64,000 bases of DNA from the NCBI RefSeq assembly GCF_020733635.1, contig NZ_JAJFZL010000001.1, positions 4,712,001 through 4,776,000 of the forward strand. Direction: 5' to 3'. The translations under genes and the position numbers were made by a program. Below are positions 56,977-64,000 of the stretch, in pieces (the first letter of the stretch is position 1; the number at the start of each line of letters is the position of its first letter). The notes beneath the pieces were generated by a model that worked only from the letters and a program-made list of their open reading frames with translations, was not told the DNA's origin and ran no database searches. This DNA is from Nocardia spumae (GTDB taxonomy: Bacteria > Actinomycetota > Actinomycetes > Mycobacteriales > Mycobacteriaceae).

Positions 56977-57016
56977 GGCGCCGGAACGTGAGGACTCACG
57001 CCTCGGTTCCGGCGCC
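56977..57016. terminator. Bidirectional hairpin between the permease and SnoaL-like gene
   Basis: GGCGCCGGAAC (56977-56987) and GTTCCGGCGCC (57006-57016) pair perfectly; the 18-nt loop contains a nested GTGAG/CTCAC stem. Lies between convergent genes. Confidence 0.8.
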
Positions 57017-57049
57017 GTACGGTGCGGGCTTCCGCGGTCCGTGAGGCCG

Positions 57050-57484
57050 CTACAGCGCCCTGCCGAGCGCCGCGGTGAGCGCGACCGGCGTGATCTCCAG
57101 GCCGTCGAAGCGCCACCCCCGCTCGGTGCGGCGCGCCCGATACCGGTGCACCGCCGCCGCGATCGCCTCGGTGTTGTCGTCTGCGACCAACACGGCCAGG
57201 TCGTGCGCACGCACCCTGGCGGTGTCGCCGTCGATTTCGATGACGACATCGGACTTGTTGTGCAGTGTGCCGGCGTAGGCGTCGTGGCCCCGACGCACGA
57301 GCCCGAGGAGGCCCTCGATGCCGGAGGACTCGCCACGCGGCGATGTCACCCGCACATTCGCGGTGAACAGCCGATCGGTCTCGTCGTAGCGACGCTCATC
57401 GATCCACAGACTGTGGCGGGCAACCAGATCGGCGAGTTCGGCACGGTCGGCGAGATCGCGGATCAAGGATTCGATGCTGGTCAT
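57050..57484 (-). CDS. SnoaL-like (NTF2-fold) protein
   Basis: A 144-residue protein with the NTF2-like pattern: LADRAELADLVARHSLWIDERRYDETDRLFTANVRV (helices then the first strand), and GTLHNKSDVVIEIDGDTARVRAHDLAVLV. Members are isomerases, cyclases or binding proteins. Divergent from a MarR gene over a 90-bp region with a CTAACG repeat array; probably that regulator's target. Confidence 0.88.
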   Translation of the reverse strand: MTSIESLIRDLADRAELADLVARHSLWIDERRYDETDRLFTANVRVTSPRGESSGIEGLLGLVRRGHDAYAGTLHNKSDVVIEIDGDTARVRAHDLAVLVADDNTEAIAAAVHRYRARRTERGWRFDGLEITPVALTAALGRAL

Positions 57485-57507
57485 GACATCCCAATTCGTT
57501 GGCAGTT

Positions 57508-57554
57508 CTAACGTTTATGACACTAACGAATGTAGATCGTTAGTCGCGCTAACG
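57508..57554. promoter_or_regulatory. CTAACG repeat array (MarR operators)
   Basis: CTAACG at 57508-57513, 57523-57528 and 57549-57554, and its complement CGTTAG at 57538-57543. The last three give two overlapping inverted repeats, CTAACG-N9-CGTTAG and CGTTAG-N5-CTAACG. Located between the divergent SnoaL-like and MarR genes. Confidence 0.7.
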
Positions 57555-57574
57555 CAAGCAGGTAGACTGGAGCT

Positions 57575-58060
57575 ATGGAGACCTGCGACGACCTGCGCTT
57601 CGACCACGGCGCGGAGACCCCCGAACGGCTGAAGGGCCAGTTCGCACGCCTGGCCGGAATGACCGCCACGCAAGCGCAGCGGCTGTCTCGCGAAGCCCTG
57701 CGCGCGGCCCACGCGCACAAGGACCATTTCGTCGTGCTCGCCACCCTCGCCGAGCTGGGACCGGCGAGCCAGGCGACCCTGTCCGGCCGCACCCGCATCT
57801 ACAAGAGCGATCTCGTCGCCGTGCTCAACGACCTCGAGGAGGGCGGCTGGGCTCGCCGCACCCCCGACCCGACCGACAAGCGCCGCAACGTCATCAGCAT
57901 CACCACCGCCGGTGAGCACCGCCTGGCCGAACTCGATCACGTGCTCGACGGCGTCAACGAGCAGATCATGACCCCACTCGACCGGGACGAGCGCGCGCAG
58001 TTGCTGCACCTGCTCGGCCGCGTCAACGCGCACCTGGCCGGATCGGCAGGTGGGGCGTAA
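57575..58060 (+). CDS. MarR family transcriptional regulator
   Basis: A 161-residue MarR protein: HKDHFVVLATLAELGPASQATLSGRTRIYKSDLVAVLNDLEEGGWARRTPDPTDKRRNVISITTAG contains the recognition helix and the D-x-x-D-x-R wing. ATG at 57575. It probably represses itself and the divergent SnoaL-like gene through the CTAACG array. It ends 3 bp from the convergent AmiC-like gene. Confidence 0.92.
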   Translation: METCDDLRFDHGAETPERLKGQFARLAGMTATQAQRLSREALRAAHAHKDHFVVLATLAELGPASQATLSGRTRIYKSDLVAVLNDLEEGGWARRTPDPTDKRRNVISITTAGEHRLAELDHVLDGVNEQIMTPLDRDERAQLLHLLGRVNAHLAGSAGGA

Positions 58061-58063
58061 CAG

Positions 58064-59185
58064 TCACTCCCCCGCCGAGTTCGCCCGACCCCGCGGCGTC
58101 AGGTCCGCCAGCAGGCCGAAGTCCAGGGCGTCGACCTCGGCGAGATACACCGGCTGGGTGGTGTGCGCCCCGTGCACCCGCACCTCGCCGCGCGGGCCCC
58201 GATAGCCGACCCGGGCGGCGGCGCGCGCGATGGCGCCGACCTCGAGGCTGCGGGCCTGTTCGGCCAGTGCGGCGAGCAGAAGCATTCCCTCATAACAGGA
58301 TTCGCCGATATTGGACAGGGCCGGCGCGTCCGCGCCGAGCAGACGCGCGTATCTGGCGCCGAATTCGAGCGCCGGCGCCGAGGCGATGCCCTCGAGATAT
58401 CCGCAGGCGGTGAACAATCCGCGGGTACCCGACGCACCGCTGGCGTACAGCACATCCTCGCCGATCATCATGCCGAGCCGGATGCGATCGGCGTCCAGAC
58501 CCGCGCGGGCGTAGGCGCGGTTGAACGCCGCGCCGTCGGCGCCGACCATCAGCATCAGTACCGCGTCGGCCGCGGAATCTCGAATGGCCTCGAGGACGGG
58601 ACGAAAGTTCCGGCCGCCGAGCGGCACGAATACCGAGCCGACGATCTCTATACCGAGCACGGACGCGAATTCCGTTGTCCGACGGGCCGTCTCGCGCGGC
58701 CAGATGTAGTCGTTGCCGACGATGCACCAGCGCCGGCGGCCGTACTCGGCGCGCAGCCACCGCAATGCCGGGAACAACTGCCGCTCGGGAGTCTCACCGA
58801 CCATGTAGACCCCGGCCGAATCCTCGCCGCCCTCGTAGAACGTCGTGTAGATGTAGGGAACACGTCCAGCCGTGTACGGGGTGATCGCGCGCCGGGCGTC
58901 GGACAGATGCCAGCCGACCACCGCGTCGACCGCGCCGGTACTCACCAATCGGCGCACCCGCGCGGCCAATACCGGCGGCGGAGCGCCGGCGTCGACCGCG
59001 TGCAGCCGCACCGGCCGGTCCAGAATGCCGCCCGCGGCATCGAGATCGGCGACGGCGAGCGCGGCACACGCCTCACACGAGGGACCGAACATGCCCGCCG
59101 GGCCGCTCAGCGGCACCACCAGGGCGATATCCACCGTCGGGCGGAGCGCACCCGGCGATCGTCCGTCCGGCATCGGAATCACCAC
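58064..59185 (-). CDS. AmiC-like cytoplasmic amide-sensing binding protein
   Basis: A 373-residue periplasmic-binding-fold protein of the AmiC/UrtA type: DIALVVPLSGPAGMFGPSCEACAALAVADLDAAGGI at the N-terminus, VDAVVGWHLSDARRAITPY, PYIYTTFYEGGE, and the CIVGNDYIWPRET segment are like Pseudomonas AmiC. There is no signal peptide or lipobox, so it should act in the cytoplasm as a ligand-dependent regulator rather than a transporter component. GTG start at 59185; an in-frame ATG is at 59173. Divergent from a MarR gene, next to formamidase genes, as in the inducible acetamidase locus of M. smegmatis. Confidence 0.88.
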   Translation of the reverse strand: MVIPMPDGRSPGALRPTVDIALVVPLSGPAGMFGPSCEACAALAVADLDAAGGILDRPVRLHAVDAGAPPPVLAARVRRLVSTGAVDAVVGWHLSDARRAITPYTAGRVPYIYTTFYEGGEDSAGVYMVGETPERQLFPALRWLRAEYGRRRWCIVGNDYIWPRETARRTTEFASVLGIEIVGSVFVPLGGRNFRPVLEAIRDSAADAVLMLMVGADGAAFNRAYARAGLDADRIRLGMMIGEDVLYASGASGTRGLFTACGYLEGIASAPALEFGARYARLLGADAPALSNIGESCYEGMLLLAALAEQARSLEVGAIARAAARVGYRGPRGEVRVHGAHTTQPVYLAEVDALDFGLLADLTPRGRANSAGE

Positions 59186-59190
59186 CGTAT

Positions 59191-59206
59191 ATTTTCATCT
59201 GAAAAT
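59191..59206. promoter_or_regulatory. TTCA-N2-TGAA operator between amiC-like and marR genes
   Basis: ATTTTCA-TC-TGAAAAT, a perfect 7-bp inverted repeat, 5 bp from the AmiC-like start. A TATACT hexamer at 59223-59228 would be the -10 box of the marR gene, placing the palindrome over its -35 region. Confidence 0.7.
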
Positions 59207-59236
59207 TACCCATACGGCGCTGTATACTCGTCCGCG

Positions 59237-59701
59237 ATGGACGGTAGCAGCACAGGGGACGCACTGGAGGAATTCGCGCGCCTGTTACGACGCGCGTCAC
59301 AGGAACTCGACGAGGCCATCACGGCGCGGCTCGGTGAGCAGACCGTCGCCCGCTGGCACGTCCTGTCGGCGTTGCCCGGCGGCACCGGGTTGTCGATGTC
59401 GGAGCTCGGCGAGCTCACTCCGCTGGCCGGCGCCAGCCTCACCCGGCTGATCGATGCGATGGTGTCGGACAACCTGGTGCTGCGCAGAGTCGATCCGCTC
59501 GACCGCCGCCGGGTACTCGTATCCCGCACGCGCCGCGGCACTCTCGCGTATCAGAAGATGCAGCGCGGCCTCGACGGCAGCGACCTGGACACGATTGCCC
59601 GGGACCGCGCGCGGCTGACCGTCGAACTGATGGCACTGCTCGAGTCCCTGCGCGCCGGGCGCCCCGACGCGGTGATCGGGGCGGCCCCGCACGCGGGCTG
59701 A
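59237..59701 (+). CDS. MarR family transcriptional regulator of the amide locus
   Basis: A 154-residue MarR protein: GEQTVARWHVLSALPGGTGLSMSELGELTPLAGASLTRLIDAMVSDNLVLRRVDPLDRRRVLVSRTRRG contains HTH and wing. ATG 59237 lies only nine bases after a TATACT, so the mRNA may be nearly leaderless. Comparable to AmiA, the negative regulator of the M. smegmatis acetamidase. Predicted to bind the TTCA-N2-TGAA palindromes. Confidence 0.92.
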   Translation: MDGSSTGDALEEFARLLRRASQELDEAITARLGEQTVARWHVLSALPGGTGLSMSELGELTPLAGASLTRLIDAMVSDNLVLRRVDPLDRRRVLVSRTRRGTLAYQKMQRGLDGSDLDTIARDRARLTVELMALLESLRAGRPDAVIGAAPHAG

Positions 59702-59723
59702 TCGGCCCGCACGCCGCGCACCA

Positions 59724-60977
59724 TCACCGCGCCGCGTGCGGCACTCCGGGCCCTGGATCCACGGTCACCGGCCCGGCCGCCGTCGGAGTGACCGGAAAGT
59801 CGAAGATCGCGGTCGGAATGTACACCGTCGCACAGGCATTCGGGATGTCGACCACACCGGAGAATCGGCCCTCGATGGGTGCCGCGCCCAGGATGAGATA
59901 GGCCTGTTCGCGGCTGTAGCCGAACGCGCTGAGATAGTCGATGGCGTGCAGGCACGCACGCTGGAACGCCAATTGTGAATCCAGATATCGTTGTTCGCCG
60001 TCGAGGGTCACCGAGGTGCCGGAGAAGGCCAGGTATTCCGAATAGACCGGTCCCTCGTTGCCGGGCAGGAAGATCGCGTTCTCCGTGACGCCGTAGCGGC
60101 TCATCCCGTCCTTGATCAGGTCCACGCGCAGATCGATGAATCCGCCCATCTCGATCGCGCCGCAGAAGGTGATCTCGCCGTCACCCTGAGAAAAGTGCAG
60201 ATCCCCCACCGACAGATTCGCACCCTCGACGAATACCGGATAGAACACCCGGCTGCCCCGGGTGAAGTTCTTGATGTCCTGGTTGCCCCCGTTCTCCCGG
60301 GGTGGTGCGGTGCGGGCCGCCTCGGCGGCGACCCGGTCGAACTCCGCACCGGTCAGCGACCCCAGCACGGCGTCGCGCGGTTCCGGCGGCAGCGCCAGCG
60401 GCGGCACCCGATCGGGGGCGGTGGCGATCAGCGCGGCCTCGCGGGCATTCCACGTCGACAGCAGCGCCGCCGAGGGCGCGGTGCCCATCAGTCCGGGGTG
60501 CTGAATGCCGGTGAAACTCACCCCCGGGATGTGCCGAGAGGTGGCGGTGTGACCGCTGAAATCCCAGATCGCCTTGTAGGCGTCGGGGAACTGCTCGGTG
60601 AGGAAGCCGCCGCCGTTGTCGGTGGCGAAGATACCGGTGTACCCCCAGCCCTGCCCGGCCAGCGGTCCGGTGTCCTCCTGCGGAATGGGACCGATATCGA
60701 GGATATCGACGATCAGCAGATCACCGGGGCGGGCTCCTTCGACCGCGAACGGACCGGACAGGCAGTGCACGGTGCTCAGCGGGGCGTTGAGGATATCGGT
60801 GGCGGAATCGTCGTTGACGATCGCGCCGTCGAACCATTCGCGGACGTGGACGCGGAATTCGGCGCCCGGTTTCACGGTGGCCACCGGCGGGATGTCGGGA
60901 TGCCACCGGTTGTGACCGGTCAACCGCTGCTCGGTGAAGGTCTTGGCGGAGTCGAGGGGAAAGATCAGTTCGGGCAC
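59724..60977 (-). CDS. fmdA: Acetamidase/formamidase
   Basis: A 417-residue enzyme of the FmdA_AmdA family that hydrolyses formamide or acetamide to ammonia and the acid. MPELIFPLDSAKTFTEQRLTGHNRWHPDIPP at the start, GDLLIVDILDIGPIP, FTGIQHPGLMGTAPS, FSQGDGEITFCGAIEMGGFIDLRVDLI and YLILGAAPIEGRFSGVVDIPNACATVYIP are family lines. GTG start at 60977 behind AGGAGA. It is 16 bp downstream of fmdB in the same operon. Confidence 0.95.
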   Translation of the reverse strand: MPELIFPLDSAKTFTEQRLTGHNRWHPDIPPVATVKPGAEFRVHVREWFDGAIVNDDSATDILNAPLSTVHCLSGPFAVEGARPGDLLIVDILDIGPIPQEDTGPLAGQGWGYTGIFATDNGGGFLTEQFPDAYKAIWDFSGHTATSRHIPGVSFTGIQHPGLMGTAPSAALLSTWNAREAALIATAPDRVPPLALPPEPRDAVLGSLTGAEFDRVAAEAARTAPPRENGGNQDIKNFTRGSRVFYPVFVEGANLSVGDLHFSQGDGEITFCGAIEMGGFIDLRVDLIKDGMSRYGVTENAIFLPGNEGPVYSEYLAFSGTSVTLDGEQRYLDSQLAFQRACLHAIDYLSAFGYSREQAYLILGAAPIEGRFSGVVDIPNACATVYIPTAIFDFPVTPTAAGPVTVDPGPGVPHAAR

Positions 60978-60993
60978 GGCGGTTCTCCTTCGA

Positions 60994-61269
60994 TCAGGGG
61001 CGGGGCAGGCCGCGATGACGGGGATCGGTGGTCGTCACCGGGCGAGCCCGGCCCGGCGGAACTGCACCGACGACGGCCGGTTCGGTAGCGGTGCGCGTCG
61101 TCGCGTCGAGGGCTCGCACCGCCGCCGAGCGCCGTACGAGCGCGCCGCCGGGCCGGCGCGCGGCCGATCGCGCACACTGCGGGCACGGTGCGGTCGCGGG
61201 CACCTCGGCCATGCGATAGGACCGGTCGAACGCCCCGCATTCGCGACAACCGAATCGGTAGAGCGGCAT
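60994..61269 (-). CDS. fmdB: FmdB-type zinc ribbon protein
   Basis: A 91-residue protein with the FmdB regulatory-protein zinc ribbon: MPLYRFGCRECGAFDR (Cys8, Cys11) and ATAPCPQCARSA (Cys pair at about 29-32). The C-terminal half is Arg/Pro-rich and not conserved. AGGAGG precedes the ATG. First gene of an fmdB-fmdA operon. Despite the name, its biochemical role is unproven. Confidence 0.9.
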   Translation of the reverse strand: MPLYRFGCRECGAFDRSYRMAEVPATAPCPQCARSAARRPGGALVRRSAAVRALDATTRTATEPAVVGAVPPGRARPVTTTDPRHRGLPRP

Positions 61270-61287
61270 GGACGCACCTCCTATTGC

Positions 61288-61299
61288 TTTCAGATGAAA
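61288..61299 (-). promoter_or_regulatory. TTCA-N2-TGAA operator upstream of fmdBA
   Basis: TTTCA-GA-TGAAA, a perfect 5-bp inverted repeat, 19 bp upstream of the fmdB ATG, so within the likely transcription start region. Same core as the palindromes at 55099 and 59191. Confidence 0.65.
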
Positions 61300-61432
61300 T
61301 ATTTTCTGTGGAGGAATCTACGGCCCGGGGTGTTACCGGATCATTGGTCGCGGGTGAACTTTTCGTTTCGATCGCCGCCCCCGCGCGGGAGCGCGCCGAC
61401 ACACACTCCCACCCATGACCGGTCCCGCCGGA

Positions 61433-61461
61433 TTGACAGCTGTCGGTACGGGTTTCAAGAT
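61433..61461 (+). promoter_or_regulatory. Putative sigma-A promoter of the GT-C gene
   Basis: TTGACA at 61433-61438, a 17-nt spacer, then CAAGAT at 61456-61461; about 82 bp upstream of the ATG at 61544. Nothing else in the 274-bp gap after fmdB stands out. Confidence 0.55.
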
Positions 61462-61543
61462 CGACCGGGTTCGGTAGAAGAATTCGGGGGCGTAAAAGCT
61501 GTTGCGTCCCTTCGCGACATCTTTCGAGTCTGGGTTCTGATGA

Positions 61544-63286
61544 ATGGTTGAGGTAGTGACGGCGCGGCCGGAAGTCTCCAGTCAGCGGCAGGAGAGCTTG
61601 CGGCGACGACGTGGGCAATCATGGTGGGGGGCGTTGGCCGCGGTATCCGGCGGCGTGCTGTTACTGGTGTGGCGGGCGGTGCAGTACGGCAACTGGCTGG
61701 TCGACGACGCGGGTATCACCTTCGCCTACGCACGCAGTGTCGCCGCGGGCGCCGGGCCGGTGCTGCAGCCCGGGGCGCAACCGGTCGAGGGGTTCTCCGA
61801 TCCCACCTGGCTCGCGGTCCTGGTGGTGGGCAAATGGCTCCGCCTGTTCGACACCGGCAGCCTGTTCGGCATCCCGGACTTCGTGTTCTATCCCAAGGCG
61901 ATCGCGGCGCTCTGCTGCGCCGGCATCCTGACCGCCTGCTATCTCGCCGCACGGCGGGTGACGCGCCGGCCGGCGGTGGTGACCTTCGTGACAGGCGCTG
62001 TGCTGGCCGCGATTCCGTCCTTCGTGATCTGGTGCTTCTCCGGCCTGGAGAACTCGCTGTTCGCATTGGCGGCGTGCGCGCTCGCCGTCCACCTGTTTCT
62101 GGCGGTCCTGGACGAGCGGCTGTGGACGCCGTCGGTGGCCGCGACAGCGGGCGCGATAGCGGCGTTCGCGGCGTTGACCCGGCCCGACGGCCTGATCTAC
62201 CTCGCCGCGTATCCGCTGGTTTCGCTGACCCTGGTGCGGCGCGACACCCTGCTCACCGCGCTTCGTCACGTGCTGTATTCCGTTGCCGCGTTCGCGATTC
62301 CGTTCGGGGCGTATCTGCTGTGGCGAATCAGCGAGTTCGGCCGGTTCGTCGCGAATACGGCGGTCGCCAAGAACCAGGCGATGCCGACGGTGCACGACCT
62401 GACCAGGGCAGGTGACCTGGTGCAGTACGCGGGCGCGCCCGCCGTGGTCGCGGCCGTCGGTGTGGTCGGCTTCGCCCTGGCGGGTCCGGGCAGACACCGC
62501 CACGGCTTGGTGGCCCTGCTGGTTCCGCTGACGCTGGCGATCATCGGCTATTGCGTGCTGCAACCGGATTGGATGGCACAGTTCCGCTTCGCCACTCCGG
62601 TGTGGGCGCTCGCCGCGTTCGTCGTCGTGATCTCGGCGACGGAGACTCTGACCCGGCTGCGCACGCGCGGTCGGGCGCTGGTCGCACTCACCTTGGTCGC
62701 CGCGCTGATCCCGTCCGGTGTCGCGTTGGCCGACAGCGCCGAGTCCTATCGCGCCGATTCCGATATTCCGCTGTGCTGGATAGCCTTTCGCTTCGGGCGC
62801 TACTTCAACGGCTATGCCGATATCCTCGACCTGCGGCAGGGCACATTGCTGGCACCCGATATGGGCGGCAGCGCGCTGACATCGCGGCTACGGCTCATCG
62901 ATATGGCCGGTCTCGCCGACGCGCAGATCGCGGACATCTACGCGGGCAAGGCCGATATCAACCTCGCCGACTACGTATTCGAGGATCTGAAACCCACCTT
63001 CGTACACACCCACGGGGTCTGGATGCGGAACGGACTCACCGTCGATCCACGAATGGCACGCGACTACTACCGGATTCAGCAATCCCAGAACCTGGCCAGC
63101 CCCGACGAGGACTGGGTCCGCAAGGACGCGGTGCGCGGCGAAGGACAACTGCGGCAGCTGCGCGGGTACTCGGGTGAGGTCCTGCCGCATCTGCTGTCCG
63201 ACTACCAGCGGACCGGCGAGTGCGGAACGGTGCTGCGACCGGGCCAGACCGTCGACCGCCAACCCGGCGACAGCGGATCCTCCTGA
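61544..63286 (+). CDS. GT-C type membrane glycosyltransferase-like protein
   Basis: A 580-residue protein with about ten transmembrane helices in the first 420 residues and a soluble C-terminal domain. The first loop has WLVDDAGITFAYARS (Asp54, Asp55), PGAQPVEGFSDPTWLAVLVV, a layout shared by decaprenyl-phosphate-dependent arabinofuranosyl/mannosyl transferases such as AftB. The C-terminal part contains GGSALTSRLRLIDMAGLADAQIADIYAG, as in that group. It probably modifies a cell-wall polysaccharide or lipoglycan from outside the membrane. Sugar and acceptor are not determinable. Confidence 0.78.
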   Translation: MVEVVTARPEVSSQRQESLRRRRGQSWWGALAAVSGGVLLLVWRAVQYGNWLVDDAGITFAYARSVAAGAGPVLQPGAQPVEGFSDPTWLAVLVVGKWLRLFDTGSLFGIPDFVFYPKAIAALCCAGILTACYLAARRVTRRPAVVTFVTGAVLAAIPSFVIWCFSGLENSLFALAACALAVHLFLAVLDERLWTPSVAATAGAIAAFAALTRPDGLIYLAAYPLVSLTLVRRDTLLTALRHVLYSVAAFAIPFGAYLLWRISEFGRFVANTAVAKNQAMPTVHDLTRAGDLVQYAGAPAVVAAVGVVGFALAGPGRHRHGLVALLVPLTLAIIGYCVLQPDWMAQFRFATPVWALAAFVVVISATETLTRLRTRGRALVALTLVAALIPSGVALADSAESYRADSDIPLCWIAFRFGRYFNGYADILDLRQGTLLAPDMGGSALTSRLRLIDMAGLADAQIADIYAGKADINLADYVFEDLKPTFVHTHGVWMRNGLTVDPRMARDYYRIQQSQNLASPDEDWVRKDAVRGEGQLRQLRGYSGEVLPHLLSDYQRTGECGTVLRPGQTVDRQPGDSGSS

Positions 63287-63599
63287 CCTCGACGAGCCGG
63301 GCAGCCCGCCGACGGGCCTGACCCCGGACAGCCCGGATGCGGGTGTGTCGGCGGGCGCGGCGAACATGAACTCCGCGTCGCGCCGCCGCCCGGCGCCCGG
63401 CTGCCGGCGACGGCGTTTCGGGTGTGTGACCGAGCCGTAAAACCGAGCGCACCGACCTTGACACCACCACGGGCGCTTCGTAGCTTCGAGCGAAACAGTT
63501 CAGTTCGGAAGCATCCGCGGCGCGTCTCACGCCTGCCGAAACCGCTTGCGGTGCACCATCATGCGTGCAACCTCAGCGGTGTTTTCTCGAGGAGTTCCC
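63287..63599. other. amiE upstream intergenic region
   Basis: 313 bp without a gene. It holds the promoter-like TTGACA at 63458-63463, 17-nt spacer and TAGCTT at 63481-63486, which would give amiE a leader of over 100 nt, and GAGGAG just before the ATG. No TTCA-N2-TGAA palindrome was found here. Confidence 0.55.
63458..63486 (+). promoter_or_regulatory. Putative amiE promoter
   Basis: TTGACA (63458-63463), exactly 17 nt, TAGCTT (63481-63486). The predicted transcript start near 63493 leaves a leader of about 107 nt before the amiE ATG, long enough for leader-RNA control, although no clear hairpin/terminator is visible in it. Confidence 0.55.
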
Positions 63600-64000
63600 A
63601 TGCGCCACGGCGATATCTCATCCAGCCCCGATACCGTCGGCGTAGCCGTCGTCAATTACAAGATGCCCCGCTTGCACACCCGCGCCGAAGTCCTCGACAA
63701 CGCGAAGGCCATCGCCGAGATGGTGGTCGGGATGAAATCGGGATTGCCCGGTATGGATCTGGTGGTGTTTCCCGAATACTCCACCCAGGGCATCATGTAC
63801 GACGAGCGGGAGATGTACGAGACCGCCGCGACCGTCCCCGGCGACGAAACCGCCGTCTTCTCCGATGCCTGCCGCCGCGCCGGGGTGTGGGGCGTTTTCT
63901 CCATCACCGGCGAACGTCATGAGGACCATCCGAACAAGCCGCCCTACAACACTCTCGTCCTGATCGACGACAACGGCGATATCGTGCAGAAATACCGCAA
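63600..64000 (+). CDS. amiE: Aliphatic amidase, 3' end outside window
   Basis: The first 133 residues are visible. They match the nitrilase-superfamily aliphatic amidase of Pseudomonas: [75 protein letters not shown]. Glu59 of the Glu-Lys-Cys triad is at the same position as in AmiE; the window ends within the codon expected to be Lys134. It hydrolyses short aliphatic amides such as acetamide and propionamide. GAGGAG precedes the ATG at 63600. Together with fmdA it gives the locus two unrelated amidases. Confidence 0.95.
   Translation, partial: MRHGDISSSPDTVGVAVVNYKMPRLHTRAEVLDNAKAIAEMVVGMKSGLPGMDLVVFPEYSTQGIMYDEREMYETAATVPGDETAVFSDACRRAGVWGVFSITGERHEDHPNKPPYNTLVLIDDNGDIVQKYR

Noticed and set aside
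63287..63599. AmiR-type antitermination leader before amiE
   Set aside because: The leader is long enough, but no terminator-like hairpin with a T tract is visible and no AmiR-like gene is in the window.

Overview
The window looks like a chromosomal segment of a high-GC, mycolic-acid actinomycete (Mycobacteriales), most likely Nocardia or a close relative. Codon third positions are almost all G/C, GTG and TTG starts are common, and the core gene order matches my memory of the Mycobacterium tuberculosis Rv2191-Rv2211c region: exonuclease/GIY-YIG protein, trpD, ctaE, qcrCAB, ctaC, ctaF, asnB, adenosine kinase, DUF3043, erpA, cobUT, cobS, ilvE, gcvT. Actinobacterial respiratory chain genes (fused-type qcrCAB, ctaC-F), F420-type oxidoreductase and mycothiol-type enzymes agree with this. 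Genus is an inference; no rRNA or tRNA gene is visible.

Layout. 0-9.5 kb: conserved backbone with an exonuclease/UvrC-like protein, a MarR/cupin pair, the ctaE-qcrC-qcrA-qcrB respiratory operon and trpD. 9.7-24.6 kb: accessory metabolism, comprising a fabG-acyl-CoA dehydrogenase-maoC cluster under a divergent TetR regulator with twin operators; a cysD-cysNC-DUF1214-SDR-sulfotransferase operon that appears to make PAPS and use it; IclR and WYL regulators, a glyoxalase-like protein, an NmrA-like protein and an FAD oxidase. 24.7-28.5 kb: backbone again (ctaF, ctaC, asnB). 28.5-36.5 kb: accessory genes including a Tat-exported phosphatase, a mycothiol-type enzyme, and an unusual pair made of an ATP-grasp ligase and a 668-residue protein carrying what looks like a papain-type Gln/Cys/His/Asn site. 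36.7-42.7 kb: cobalamin genes (cobS, cobUT fusion), DUF3043, erpA, adenosine kinase, an MBL hydrolase.

42.8-48.8 kb: an FtsX-type ABC exporter with its TetR regulator, two GAP-family membrane proteins, and a formylglycine-generating enzyme divergent from a frame-broken, truncated arylsulfatase that still shows the CSPTR active site. 48.8-51.3 kb: ilvE and gcvT. 51.4-57 kb: an HxlR regulator facing an F420-reductase-like gene across a perfect palindrome, a truncated hemoglobin N with a repeat-coded Ser/Pro/Glu leader, a TRIC channel protein, and a 29-residue membrane peptide/ECF sigma factor/small membrane protein operon. 57-64 kb: a MarR-controlled SnoaL-like gene and an amide-utilisation locus (AmiC-like sensor, MarR repressor, fmdB-fmdA, aliphatic amidase amiE) plus an NCS1 permease.

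The regulatory DNA is informative. Nearly every divergent regulator/target pair has a readable inverted repeat, and three promoters around the amide locus (permease, amiC/marR, fmdBA) share a TTCA-N2-TGAA palindrome that suggests one small regulon. The best candidate for an undescribed system is the ATP-grasp/papain-like pair at 33.2-36.5 kb.
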